Below, piece after piece: positions 38,139-46,245 of a DNA stretch of 64,000 bases. This stretch comes from Methanocaldococcus fervens AG86 (GTDB taxonomy: Archaea; AGJL01; Methanococci; Methanococcales; Methanocaldococcaceae), in assembly GCF_000023985.1 (NCBI RefSeq), contig NC_013156.1, positions 124,001 to 188,000 on the forward strand, read 5' to 3'. The notes under the pieces were generated by a model that was not told the origin of the DNA, ran no database searches, and was given only the letters and a program-made list of their open reading frames with translations. Numbering within the stretch: position 1 is the first letter of the stretch; each line of letters opens with the position of its first letter. The translations under genes and the position numbers were made by a program.

Positions 38139-39167
38139 ATGAAAGTATCTGTCTATGGTGCTGGAAATCAAGATTTGTATGTAAATCAACTAAAGCTACC
38201 AGAGAAGTTTGGAGGAGAACCACCTTACGGCGGTTCAAGGATGGCTATTGAGTTTGCTAAAGCAGGGCATGATGTTGTTTTAGCTGAACCAAATAAAAAT
38301 ATAATGAGCGATGATTTATGGAAGAAGGTTGAAGATGCTGGAGTTAAGGTAGTTAGCGATGATATAGAAGCAGCGAAGCATGGAGAAGTTCATATATTAT
38401 TTACTCCATTCGGTAAGGCAACATTTAACATTGCAAAGAATATTGTAGAACACGTTCCTGAAAATGCAGTTATCTGTAATACCTGTACTGTCTCGCCTGT
38501 TGTTTTATACTATTCATTAGAGCCAATTTTAAGGACAAAAAGGAAAGACGTAGGGATTAGCTCAATGCACCCAGCAGCCGTTCCAGGAACTCCACAACAT
38601 GGGCATTATGTTATTGGTGGAAAAACTACGGATGGCAAAGAATTGGCGACTGAAGAACAGATAAATAAATTGGTAGAACTTGCTAAAAGTGCAGGAAAAG
38701 AGGCTTATGTTGTTCCAGCAGATGTTTCTTCAGTAGTAGCTGACATGGGAAGTTTAGTAACTGCAGTAGCACTTGCCGGTGTTTTAGATTACTACAGTGT
38801 AGGAAGGAAAGTTATAAAAGCCCCTAAAAAGATGATAGAGCATCAGATTATTATGGTTTTACAAACAATGGCATCTCTCGTTGAAACATCTGGCATTGAA
38901 GGGCTGTTAAAAGCGTTAAATCCTGAGCTTTTAATAAAAACTGCCTCATCAATGCATCTATTGGAAGAACAGAAAGATTTAGATGCTGCTTTAGAAATTC
39001 TTAAAAACTTGGATGAAGAATTGAAAAAAGAAGCTAAAAATGCAGAAATAAAACCAACAACACTTGTAGCAGCTCAATCGTTAGTTAAGGAGATAAAAAC
39101 CTTAATAGGTGGGGCTGCTGCTGAAGGAGCTATAAAAAGAAGTGCTAGAAAGTTATTCGAGCATTAA
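38139..39167 (+). CDS. Hmd paralog (H2-forming methylene-H4MPT dehydrogenase-related)
   Basis: This 342-residue protein has an N-terminal Rossmann-like domain and a C-terminal helical dimer domain like [Fe]-hydrogenase. The iron-ligand Cys appears as Cys116 in ICNTCTVSP, and the His of the active-site loop appears in SSMHPAAVPG. The opening GAGNQDLYV aligns with GAGCYRTHA of Hmd, so the catalytic His14 is replaced by Tyr. Such HmdII/III paralogs are thought not to be efficient hydrogenases and may sense or carry the FeGP cofactor. Monocistronic in appearance; it ends 23 bases before the GTPase. Confidence 0.82.
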   Translation: MKVSVYGAGNQDLYVNQLKLPEKFGGEPPYGGSRMAIEFAKAGHDVVLAEPNKNIMSDDLWKKVEDAGVKVVSDDIEAAKHGEVHILFTPFGKATFNIAKNIVEHVPENAVICNTCTVSPVVLYYSLEPILRTKRKDVGISSMHPAAVPGTPQHGHYVIGGKTTDGKELATEEQINKLVELAKSAGKEAYVVPADVSSVVADMGSLVTAVALAGVLDYYSVGRKVIKAPKKMIEHQIIMVLQTMASLVETSGIEGLLKALNPELLIKTASSMHLLEEQKDLDAALEILKNLDEELKKEAKNAEIKPTTLVAAQSLVKEIKTLIGGAAAEGAIKRSARKLFEH

Positions 39168-39190
39168 ATTATTATTTTTGGGGAAGAGTT

Positions 39191-39652
39191 ATGAAAAAAG
39201 AGATAAAGGTTGTAGTTATTGGCTCAAGTGATGTAGGAAAAACAACTTTAATGGAGAATTTAATTGGCAAAATAGGGAAAGTTGAACATAATGGGATTAC
39301 AACAGCAATTGATTATGGTTCATTAAAAATAGATGATAAAAAAATACACTTCTTTGGAACACCCGGACAAAAAAGGTTTGAATTTATGAGAGAATTGGCA
39401 TTGCGAGGGACGGATTTTGCTTTATTGGTTTTAGATGCTTCAAAAGGAGTGACTGAAGAAGATAAAGAAATTATAAAAATGTTGGAATCTAAAAAAATTC
39501 CATATGGGGTTTTCATAAATAAGGTAGATGTTGGAGAGATTGATGCAGAAAAGATTTATAATTTATGTAGCCCAGAATTTATTGCTAAAGGATGTGCAAT
39601 AAAAAAAGAAGGTTTTGATGAGCTCATAAATAAAATCATATCACACGTATAA
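39191..39652 (+). CDS. Small Ras-like GTPase
   Basis: This 153-residue single-domain GTPase has P-loop GSSDVGKTT (residues ~12-20), a switch II-like FFGTPGQKRFEF (with G instead of the usual DxAGQ), and FINKVD as the NKxD guanine motif near residue 117. Its closest styles are archaeal Rab/Arf/SRbeta-like GTPases and the MglA group. It is followed 49 bases later by a Roadblock/LC7 protein, the kind of partner that acts as a GAP or scaffold for MglA. A two-component switch is likely (inference). Confidence 0.82.
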   Translation: MKKEIKVVVIGSSDVGKTTLMENLIGKIGKVEHNGITTAIDYGSLKIDDKKIHFFGTPGQKRFEFMRELALRGTDFALLVLDASKGVTEEDKEIIKMLESKKIPYGVFINKVDVGEIDAEKIYNLCSPEFIAKGCAIKKEGFDELINKIISHV

Positions 39653-39701
39653 TAATTTATATAAATAGTTTGTGTAATATTTAATAATTGAGGTGGAATG
39701 C

Positions 39702-40046
39702 ATGATTGATAGGGCCTTAATAGAGCTAAATAAAACTGAAGGTATTAAAGGTTCAATGGTTGTTGGTAAGGATGGGTTGGTCATAGCCTCCCAGCTGCCA
39801 GGAAATATTGATGCTGAGTTAGTTGGTGCTATGGCTTCAGCATCGTTTGGGGCTGCTGAAAGAACTGCAGCAGAGTTAGGTATGGGTAATTTAGAGCAGA
39901 CAATGATTGAAGGAGAGCATGGAAAAGTTTTGATGGTTGATGCAGGGGAGGGTATTTTAGTAGTTTTAGCTGATGCAAAAGTTAACTTAGGTTTAATAAG
40001 GATAACAATGAAGAGAACTGCAGAAAAGATAAAGGCAATGTTCTAA
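39702..40046 (+). CDS. Roadblock/LC7 domain protein
   Basis: This 114-residue single-domain protein has the Roadblock pattern: a helix ([16 protein letters not shown]), the strand pair [15 protein letters not shown], the long helix [24 protein letters not shown], then [19 protein letters not shown] and [16 protein letters not shown]. Members dimerise and bind small GTPases. The adjacent upstream GTPase is the obvious partner. The start at 39702 is chosen from AGGTGG; the GTG at 39693 overlaps that site. Confidence 0.82.
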   Translation: MIDRALIELNKTEGIKGSMVVGKDGLVIASQLPGNIDAELVGAMASASFGAAERTAAELGMGNLEQTMIEGEHGKVLMVDAGEGILVVLADAKVNLGLIRITMKRTAEKIKAMF

Positions 40047-40047
40047 A

Positions 40048-40983
40048 TTATAAAATAGATGATAATATTGCAATGATTTCATCTATAACCTCTTTGTTTA
40101 ACTCAGAAACATCAATTTTCTTTGTTTCAAATACAACTCCATTTTTTAAAATCCTATCATAGTTTGGACAGATTGTTGTTATTGATTTTTTGTTATCCAA
40201 TTTAATTAAATTGTTGATTTTTTTAGACACTTCTTTAGGATTATCACACTCTATAAATATTGATATTCCCTCATCTTCTTTGAAATATGCTTTTTCAATC
40301 TCTTTTTTAATCATTTTATTTGCCGTAACATATTTTTTGTAAGTTTTTTTAGCATTTAACAATTCTTCTTTTAAAAGTCCAAAGTAATTTATCGTTTTAT
40401 ATGTCTTAGCCACTATTTTAAAATCATTTAAAATATTTCTTAATTTATCTTCAACCTCTCTACTTATTCCCAAAAAACCCCCGTATTCGCAGTTCAATAT
40501 CTTTGGACTTCCGGTAGAGCAGATAACTATATCCCCATATCCACAATCTCCTCCAATTTTTCCTGAAATGTCTTCAATAAATAAAACTTCCTTTTCCTCG
40601 CACAATTTTTTTATTTCTTTTAATGGTTGTGGAGATAAATACCCAGCTAATGATGTTAAAATAATTGATGAATTTTCTTTTATGTTATCTAATTTTTCTA
40701 TATCAATAATCCCCAAATTTGTTTCTATCATTTTAGTTTTTAAATTCAATACCTTCGGGAACTTTAAAAATCCCTGCCAACCTCCCATATTTGGAATAAA
40801 GATATTATCGCTATAGGATTTTGCTATCCACATTGCCAAAAAAACTGCAGAGCTTCCTGAAGGTAAAAAGGTTATTGTATACTCTCTATTTAGCAAATCA
40901 TTTATTATAGCTTCAACTTCTCCTTTATCTCCTTCTTTGTTTATTAATCCATATATATTTGGCCTTCTATGTTTTAGAATCAT
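40048..40983 (-). CDS. PLP-dependent aminotransferase-fold protein (DegT-like)
   Basis: This 311-residue protein has the type I fold pattern of small DegT/DnrJ-like enzymes: [18 protein letters not shown] near residue 40 (phosphate-binding helix start), [26 protein letters not shown] near 130 (Asp that contacts the pyridine nitrogen) and [20 protein letters not shown] near 150, where the Lys could form the Schiff base. The substrate is unknown and there is no sugar-gene context. It is convergent with the roadblock gene (1-base gap) and divergent from the TPR gene. Confidence 0.6.
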   Translation of the reverse strand: MILKHRRPNIYGLINKEGDKGEVEAIINDLLNREYTITFLPSGSSAVFLAMWIAKSYSDNIFIPNMGGWQGFLKFPKVLNLKTKMIETNLGIIDIEKLDNIKENSSIILTSLAGYLSPQPLKEIKKLCEEKEVLFIEDISGKIGGDCGYGDIVICSTGSPKILNCEYGGFLGISREVEDKLRNILNDFKIVAKTYKTINYFGLLKEELLNAKKTYKKYVTANKMIKKEIEKAYFKEDEGISIFIECDNPKEVSKKINNLIKLDNKKSITTICPNYDRILKNGVVFETKKIDVSELNKEVIDEIIAILSSIL

Positions 40984-41111
40984 TATTTCACCAAAAATAG
41001 AAATTATTAGGGAATAAAATTTATTAATATCAAATATGGGATATATATTATTACTAATTACAAAATAATTATAAATACTATAAAACGATATAGAACAATA
41101 AGGTGAAAGTT

Positions 41112-42050
41112 ATGAAGGATGATATTAACAAATTATGGAAAAAATATGTAAATGCATTGGAAAATCATGATTACGAAAGATCTCTTAATTTAATGGATGA
41201 GATGTTAAATGTTGAAGGATTAAGTAGTAAAGAAATTTCAGAACTTTATGCAGAAAAAGGAAAGCTATTAAGAAAAATGGGTAAGAATGAAGAAGCATTA
41301 AAAGCTTATGATAAAGCATTAGAATTAAATCCAAACTACATTTTAGCATATCTGTATAAAGGAATTTTATTAATACATTTAGGTAGATTGGAGGAAGCGG
41401 AAAGAGTATTTTTAAAGTTGCATGAATTAAATCCATCTGACTTGGTTTGTAAATATATTATAGCATATGTATTAAAAAGACTTGGAAAGTACAGCGAGGC
41501 GCAAAAAATTTTTGACGATGTAGTAGAAAGACATCCACAAGCATTTATTGCATGGCTTATGAAAGGGAAACTATTACATAGGGAAGGAAAGCTTAAAAAG
41601 GCATTAGAATGTTTTGAAAAAGCTTTAGAAATAAACCCTAAAGATTATGAGCTATTATATCATAAAGGGGAGATATTACTCAAACTTGGGAAATATTGTG
41701 AAGCTTTAGAATGCTTTAAAGTTTTGCATGAAAAAAATGATAGAGATATATCCTCATTAATGCATATAATAGAAATTTTGGTATTATTGGGAAGAATATC
41801 TGAAGCAAGAGAATACGTTGAAAAGGCATTAAAGCTAAACCCTGATGACCCAATGATTTACTTTTTCTATGGAATTATATTAAATAAGCTTGGAAGATAT
41901 GAAGAAGCAATTAAATACTTTGATAAGGCATTGGAATTAAACCCAAACTTCCCAGACGCTTGGCAGGGTAAAGCTGTAGCTTTGGAAAAGCTTGGAAAGA
42001 TTGAGGATGCATTAGAATGTTACAATAGAGCTCTCGATATTTATGAATAA
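41112..42050 (+). CDS. TPR repeat protein
   Basis: This 312-residue protein is built from about eight or nine tetratricopeptide repeats, with the 34-residue consensus seen as GKNEEALKAYDKALELNPNY, GKLKKALECFEKALEINPKD, GRYEEAIKYFDKALELNPNF and GKIEDALECYNRALDIY. It is a protein-protein scaffold with no catalytic motif. The start at 41112 follows GGTGAAAGT. It lies 116 bases upstream of glnA on the same strand; in this window no amtB/glnK genes lie between. Confidence 0.85.
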   Translation: MKDDINKLWKKYVNALENHDYERSLNLMDEMLNVEGLSSKEISELYAEKGKLLRKMGKNEEALKAYDKALELNPNYILAYLYKGILLIHLGRLEEAERVFLKLHELNPSDLVCKYIIAYVLKRLGKYSEAQKIFDDVVERHPQAFIAWLMKGKLLHREGKLKKALECFEKALEINPKDYELLYHKGEILLKLGKYCEALECFKVLHEKNDRDISSLMHIIEILVLLGRISEAREYVEKALKLNPDDPMIYFFYGIILNKLGRYEEAIKYFDKALELNPNFPDAWQGKAVALEKLGKIEDALECYNRALDIYE

Positions 42051-42102
42051 ATTTTTATTATTTATTTTTAATATTTTTATATTTAAATTTTTAGATAAAA
42101 GC

Positions 42103-42117
42103 AAATTATATATATAT
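42103..42117 (+). promoter_or_regulatory. TATA box of glnA
   Basis: AAATTATATATATAT is a strong archaeal TATA element about 50-64 bases before the glnA ATG. The NrpR-type operator begins immediately downstream of it, where a bound repressor would block initiation. Confidence 0.65.
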
Positions 42118-42138
42118 GGAAGTAGGAATCTTACTTCC
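42118..42138 (+). promoter_or_regulatory. NrpR-type nitrogen operator before glnA
   Basis: GGAA-TCTTAC-TTCC (42125-42138) matches exactly the GGAA-N6-TTCC operator of the methanogen nitrogen repressor NrpR, which lets go when 2-oxoglutarate is high. It is nested within a larger palindrome, GGAAGTA and TACTTCC (42118-42138), whose left half also provides a GGAA. It sits just downstream of the TATA box and about 30-50 bases before the glnA start. Confidence 0.8.
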
Positions 42139-42166
42139 AGATATCAAATATCCTTGGTGAATAGGT

Positions 42167-43513
42167 ATGGATGTTGAGCAGGCAATAGAGTATATAAAAA
42201 AATATGATGTTAAATTTATAAGATTCCAGTTCGTTGACATTTTGGGATATCCAAAAAACGTTGCATATCCTGTTAAAGCTGGAGAAAAAGGAATTAAAGA
42301 ATTAATAGATATTTTTGAACATGGATTGTGGTTTGATGGTTCATCAATTACTGGTTTCGTTGGTATTGAAGAATCAGATATGTTGTTGAAACCAGATTTA
42401 TCAACACTCTCTGTCTTACCATGGAGACCAGAGCAGAAGAGCGTTGCAAGGGTCATCTGCGACGTTTATAAAAGTGATACCAAGCCATTTGAAGGAGACC
42501 CAAGAAGTAGATTAAAAGCAATATTAAATGAATTGAAAGAAGAAATGAATGGGGAGTTTTTTGTTGGGCCGGAGCCAGAATTCTTCTTATTAAAGAGAGA
42601 TCCTCACAACCCCCACAAATGGGTTCCTGCAGATAGCGGTAACTATTTTGACGTTGAACCATTAGATGAAGCTCCAGATATTAGGAGAGATATTGTCTTA
42701 GCTTTAGAAAACCTCGGTTTCCACGTTGAGGCGTCACACCACGAAGTTGCTCCAGGACAGCATGAGGTAGATTTCAAATTCGACAACGCCCTAAAAACAG
42801 CTGATAGTGTTGTAACGTTTAAAATGACTATTAAAAACATCGCTAAAAAACATGGCTTAAAAGCTACTTTCATGCCAAAACCATTCTTTGGTATAAACGG
42901 TAGCGGCATGCACTGCCACCAAAGTGTTTGGTTAAATGGAGAACCATCATTCTACGACCCAGAAGGACCATACAATGGATTAAGCGAGATGTGTTTAAGC
43001 TACATTGCTGGACTTTTACATCATGCTAAGGCGTTAGTTGCAATAACAAACCCAACAGTTAATTCATACAAGAGATTAGTTCCAGGTTACGAAGCTCCAG
43101 TAAACATTGCATGGGCTAACCAAAATAGAAGTGCCATCATTAGAGTTCCAGCTGCAAGAGGAAAAGCTACAAGAGTTGAGTTCAGGGCTCCAGACCCAGC
43201 ATGCAACCCATACTTAGCATTTGCATGTATGTTGGCAGCTGGATTGGATGGAGTTAAGAAGAAGATGACAGCTCCAGAACCTATTGAGAAAAACATCTAC
43301 AAAATGTCAGAAGAAGAGAAAAAGCAGTTAGGAATTGAGTCAGTTCCTGGAAGTTTATCAGCAGCGTTGGATGAGTTGGAAAATGATGAAGTTTTACAAA
43401 AAGCATTAGGTAAGCACATTTATGAAAACTACATGGAAATTAAAAGGGCAGAATGTGATGCTTTCAGAGTGGCAGTTACAGATTGGGAACTAAACCAATA
43501 CTTGGACTATTAA
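42167..43513 (+). CDS. glnA: Glutamine synthetase
   Basis: This 448-residue type I glutamine synthetase joins glutamate and ammonia with ATP. The beta-grasp N-domain contains FEHGLWFDGSSITGFVGIEESDMLL, and the catalytic domain carries GPEPEFFLLKRD (metal ligands), SHHEVAPGQHEVDFKFDNAL, PFFGINGSGMHCHQSVW and the loop NRSAIIRVP. It is the shorter GS-I-alpha style without a clear adenylylation loop, so control is expected through transcription and PII-type proteins. The operator at 42118-42138 shows nitrogen control. The start follows TTGGTGAATAGGT. Confidence 0.96.
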   Translation: MDVEQAIEYIKKYDVKFIRFQFVDILGYPKNVAYPVKAGEKGIKELIDIFEHGLWFDGSSITGFVGIEESDMLLKPDLSTLSVLPWRPEQKSVARVICDVYKSDTKPFEGDPRSRLKAILNELKEEMNGEFFVGPEPEFFLLKRDPHNPHKWVPADSGNYFDVEPLDEAPDIRRDIVLALENLGFHVEASHHEVAPGQHEVDFKFDNALKTADSVVTFKMTIKNIAKKHGLKATFMPKPFFGINGSGMHCHQSVWLNGEPSFYDPEGPYNGLSEMCLSYIAGLLHHAKALVAITNPTVNSYKRLVPGYEAPVNIAWANQNRSAIIRVPAARGKATRVEFRAPDPACNPYLAFACMLAAGLDGVKKKMTAPEPIEKNIYKMSEEEKKQLGIESVPGSLSAALDELENDEVLQKALGKHIYENYMEIKRAECDAFRVAVTDWELNQYLDY

Positions 43514-43595
43514 AAATTTTTTATTTTTAAATTTTTATTTTTTATTCTAATAAAATTTAAGAATTTTAATTATCCAATATAAATAGAGTGAGATT

Positions 43596-44294
43596 ATGAA
43601 GGCAGTTACTGTTTTAAGTGGTGGATTAGATTCTACAGTATCTACACTTATAGCTAAGAATTTAGGCTATGAGATTACAGCAATAACTTTTAATTATGGA
43701 CAAAAGGCAGTTAAAAGAGAAATAAATGCATCAAAGAAGATTTGTGAGATTTTAGATATTAACCACATTGTTGTTGATTTACCATTTATCAAACAATTTA
43801 AAAAAAGCTCGTTAATAACTGAAAATGAAATTCCTTCACTAAAAATTGAAGATTTGGATAGTGAAAAAGCTCATGAAACTATGAAAACAGTGTGGGTTCC
43901 TGCAAGAAATTTAATAATGTTAAGTATAGCGAGTGGTTTTGCTGAGGCATTAGATGCAGAAAAAGTATTTATTGGAATAAATAAGGAAGAGGGATTAACA
44001 TTTCCAGATAACACGATAGAGTTTGTTGATGCATTAAACAAAGCTTTAGAATATGGAACACTAAATAAAGTTAAGATAGAAGCTCCCTTGTATGATAAAA
44101 CAAAGGAGGAAATTGTTAAAATTGGTAGGGAGATTGAGAAAAAGCTTGGTTTAGAAGTTTTAAAATATAGCTACTCATGTTATAAAGATAATGGAGAGGA
44201 TTTTTTACATTGCGGAGAATGTGAGAGTTGTATGAGGAGGAAAAGAGCTTTTTTAATGGCTGGAGTTGAAGATAAAACAAGATATATCAAATAA
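43596..44294 (+). CDS. queC: 7-cyano-7-deazaguanine (preQ0) synthase
   Basis: This 232-residue PP-loop enzyme converts 7-carboxy-7-deazaguanine to preQ0, the precursor of archaeosine in tRNA. The ATP-binding SGGLDST is at residues 8-14. Zinc-binding cysteines close the chain: SYSCYKDNGEDFLHCGECESCMRRKRAF. VWVPARNLIMLSIASGFAE near residue 105 is a family block. It is downstream of glnA but likely transcribed separately across an 82-base T-rich gap, and convergent with the glutamate synthase group. Confidence 0.93.
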   Translation: MKAVTVLSGGLDSTVSTLIAKNLGYEITAITFNYGQKAVKREINASKKICEILDINHIVVDLPFIKQFKKSSLITENEIPSLKIEDLDSEKAHETMKTVWVPARNLIMLSIASGFAEALDAEKVFIGINKEEGLTFPDNTIEFVDALNKALEYGTLNKVKIEAPLYDKTKEEIVKIGREIEKKLGLEVLKYSYSCYKDNGEDFLHCGECESCMRRKRAFLMAGVEDKTRYIK

Positions 44295-44308
44295 TATAAG
44301 TTTATAAT

Positions 44309-45382
44309 TTATTGTTTATTTACTCTCTTTTTCTTTAATTCTGCAAGCTTTTTAACTGCTTCCAAATCAACATCTTCATCATATGATATATAACCGTTAT
44401 GAACTGCTCTTTTAAAGAATCCTTCTCCCCATTTGTTTCTTATTAAAACTGTTGAATATCCTTCCCCGCTTCCTACATTACCAACTGAAATATCTGATGT
44501 TAAGCCGGTGAAGTCTCCACAAACTTTACAACCTTCTCTCATCGCAAATTCTACATCTTTTAGCTTATATTCAACAACATTCCCATCAACCAATGTAATC
44601 TTTAATTTTCCAGATTCAATATCCATCTTTTTAATTTCCCAAGCCTCTATTCCATCATCTTTTAGCTTTTTAATCATCTTACTGTAATCATAGGTTTCAA
44701 AGCAGAATAAAGATATTTTTAACCTTATAGCACTTCTAAATGGTTTTAACAAATCGTTATCTGATGATAGTATTTGATAAATTGCATTTATTACACAAGG
44801 AGTTCCAACGACAGCTAATTTTTTAAGTTTTTTCTCCATAACAGCTGTTTTTAATGCTTTTAATATAGGGCATTTCCATAAATATTTACTTCCAGCTGAT
44901 TTTATAACATCTTCTTTTGACAATGCCAAATATGATTCCGGTTCCAACGTCCATTTATCGTCAATCATTACAATTGCTCCATCAATCAACCCTTCATCGA
45001 ACGCATTGGCTAATATGGCAGTAACAACCCCTCCATTTTGAGCGTTCTTTGCCTCAATTCCTGCCTTTGCCTTTACAGCTTTTAATACATTCCCTAATCC
45101 TTCCAACTTAGGAATTACTGATTTTTTTATTCTTGGGCATGCATCATAGCAAGCTCCGCAAGGCACGTCATAAACAGCTGTTTTACAAAACTCAGCTGAA
45201 ATTGGATGCTCAATAATATCTGATGGAGCTATTGTACAGGAACATTCATCACATTCAAACTTTACAGGACTTTCTTCTCTAAAATATAGGTTATTTACTG
45301 GACAAACAGCTACACAAGCTCCACAACCACTACATATATTTGCATCCCAAACCTCTTCTTTTAGGTTTTTATATGACTTCAT
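44309..45382 (-). CDS. F420-dependent oxidoreductase subunit (FrhB/FpoF-like) of glutamate synthase cluster
   Basis: This 357-residue protein opens with a ferredoxin motif (CSGCGACVAVCP, residues ~17-28) and has additional cysteines (FECDECSC, CGACYDACP). An FrhB-type domain follows, with AKAGIEAKNAQNGGVVTAILANAFDEG, VVGTPCVINAIYQIL and EGCKVCGDFTGLTSDISVGNVGS. FrhB domains bind FAD and coenzyme F420. As the last gene after three glutamate synthase components, it probably delivers electrons from reduced F420 to glutamate synthesis (inference from context). The start at 45382 follows GGTGAG. Confidence 0.78.
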   Translation of the reverse strand: MKSYKNLKEEVWDANICSGCGACVAVCPVNNLYFREESPVKFECDECSCTIAPSDIIEHPISAEFCKTAVYDVPCGACYDACPRIKKSVIPKLEGLGNVLKAVKAKAGIEAKNAQNGGVVTAILANAFDEGLIDGAIVMIDDKWTLEPESYLALSKEDVIKSAGSKYLWKCPILKALKTAVMEKKLKKLAVVGTPCVINAIYQILSSDNDLLKPFRSAIRLKISLFCFETYDYSKMIKKLKDDGIEAWEIKKMDIESGKLKITLVDGNVVEYKLKDVEFAMREGCKVCGDFTGLTSDISVGNVGSGEGYSTVLIRNKWGEGFFKRAVHNGYISYDEDVDLEAVKKLAELKKKRVNKQ

Positions 45383-45435
45383 TAATCTCACCTAAATTAT
45401 TTTAAATTTTGAGTGTTTCAATAATTCAAAGTGTT

Positions 45436-46212
45436 TTACATTAAATCTGGCGTATAGAGTTTTCCAAACGGTCTTTTTGAAATTGGTGCTATTTTTGTCC
45501 ATTTTGAATTTAACAATCTATTTTTAACATCTTCTGATAGATTAAACCATTTGCAGAATTCTTCAATGTATGGCTTTATTTTTTCCAAATCTTCCTTAGT
45601 AAATTCTTTTATATCTGCGGCAACACCTAATTGGTCCCTATCTACATCTCCTCTAATGTAAATAGCTCCTCCATGAATTCCAGTTCCTATCATTCTTCCT
45701 TTAACTTTTCCTAAGTCATTTCCCTTCTCATCAATATTTAAAACAATTATAATTCCTCCAGCCATATATTCTCCTAAGAAATCCTTTGCCCTTCCACCTA
45801 TAACAAGGACAGGGATTTTATCTTTATAAGCTTTCATGTGGATTCCACTTCTATAACCAACATCTCCCCTAACAAAAACCTTTCCTCCTCTCATTGAATG
45901 GGCAGTTACATCTCCACTACTTCCATAGATAACTATTGTTCCATCATCCATCGTGTTTCCTGGAGCAAATTCAGCATTGCCATGAACTATAATTGTAGGG
46001 CCATTCATGAACATTCCTAAATCTCCACCAGGAATACCGTAAATCTCTATAGTTAAATCTTTCTTCTGTAATCCAGTCCCAATAAATCTCTGCCCCAAAA
46101 CATTTTTCAATATAATTTTTTTAACATCCGGATTTTTTCTCAAAACTTCATGTATTTTTTCATTTAGCTCTTTATAGTGCATATCCTTTGCATCTATAAC
46201 GACCTCTTCCAT
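45436..46212 (-). CDS. Glutamate synthase GXGXG-domain subunit
   Basis: This 258-residue protein with the right-handed beta-helix of the C-terminal domain of bacterial GltB appears here as a separate chain. Repeats include GNAEFAPGNTMDDGTIVIYG, GSSGDVTAHSMRGGKVFVRG and GDVGYRSGIHMKAYK. It has a structural role, coupling the amidotransferase and FMN synthase parts. The start at 46212 (MEEVVIDAKDMH) follows GGTGA; an earlier GTG is inside that site. It lies 24 bases after the FMN subunit gene. Confidence 0.85.
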   Translation of the reverse strand: MEEVVIDAKDMHYKELNEKIHEVLRKNPDVKKIILKNVLGQRFIGTGLQKKDLTIEIYGIPGGDLGMFMNGPTIIVHGNAEFAPGNTMDDGTIVIYGSSGDVTAHSMRGGKVFVRGDVGYRSGIHMKAYKDKIPVLVIGGRAKDFLGEYMAGGIIIVLNIDEKGNDLGKVKGRMIGTGIHGGAIYIRGDVDRDQLGVAADIKEFTKEDLEKIKPYIEEFCKWFNLSEDVKNRLLNSKWTKIAPISKRPFGKLYTPDLM

Positions 46213-46245
46213 GCCTTTCACCTTAAAAAATTGAAAATTTAAAAG

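Noticed and set aside
42121-42166. Tandem NrpR operators before glnA
   Set aside because: Only one full GGAA-N6-TTCC site exists; the outer palindrome shares its TTCC and is not an independent second site.
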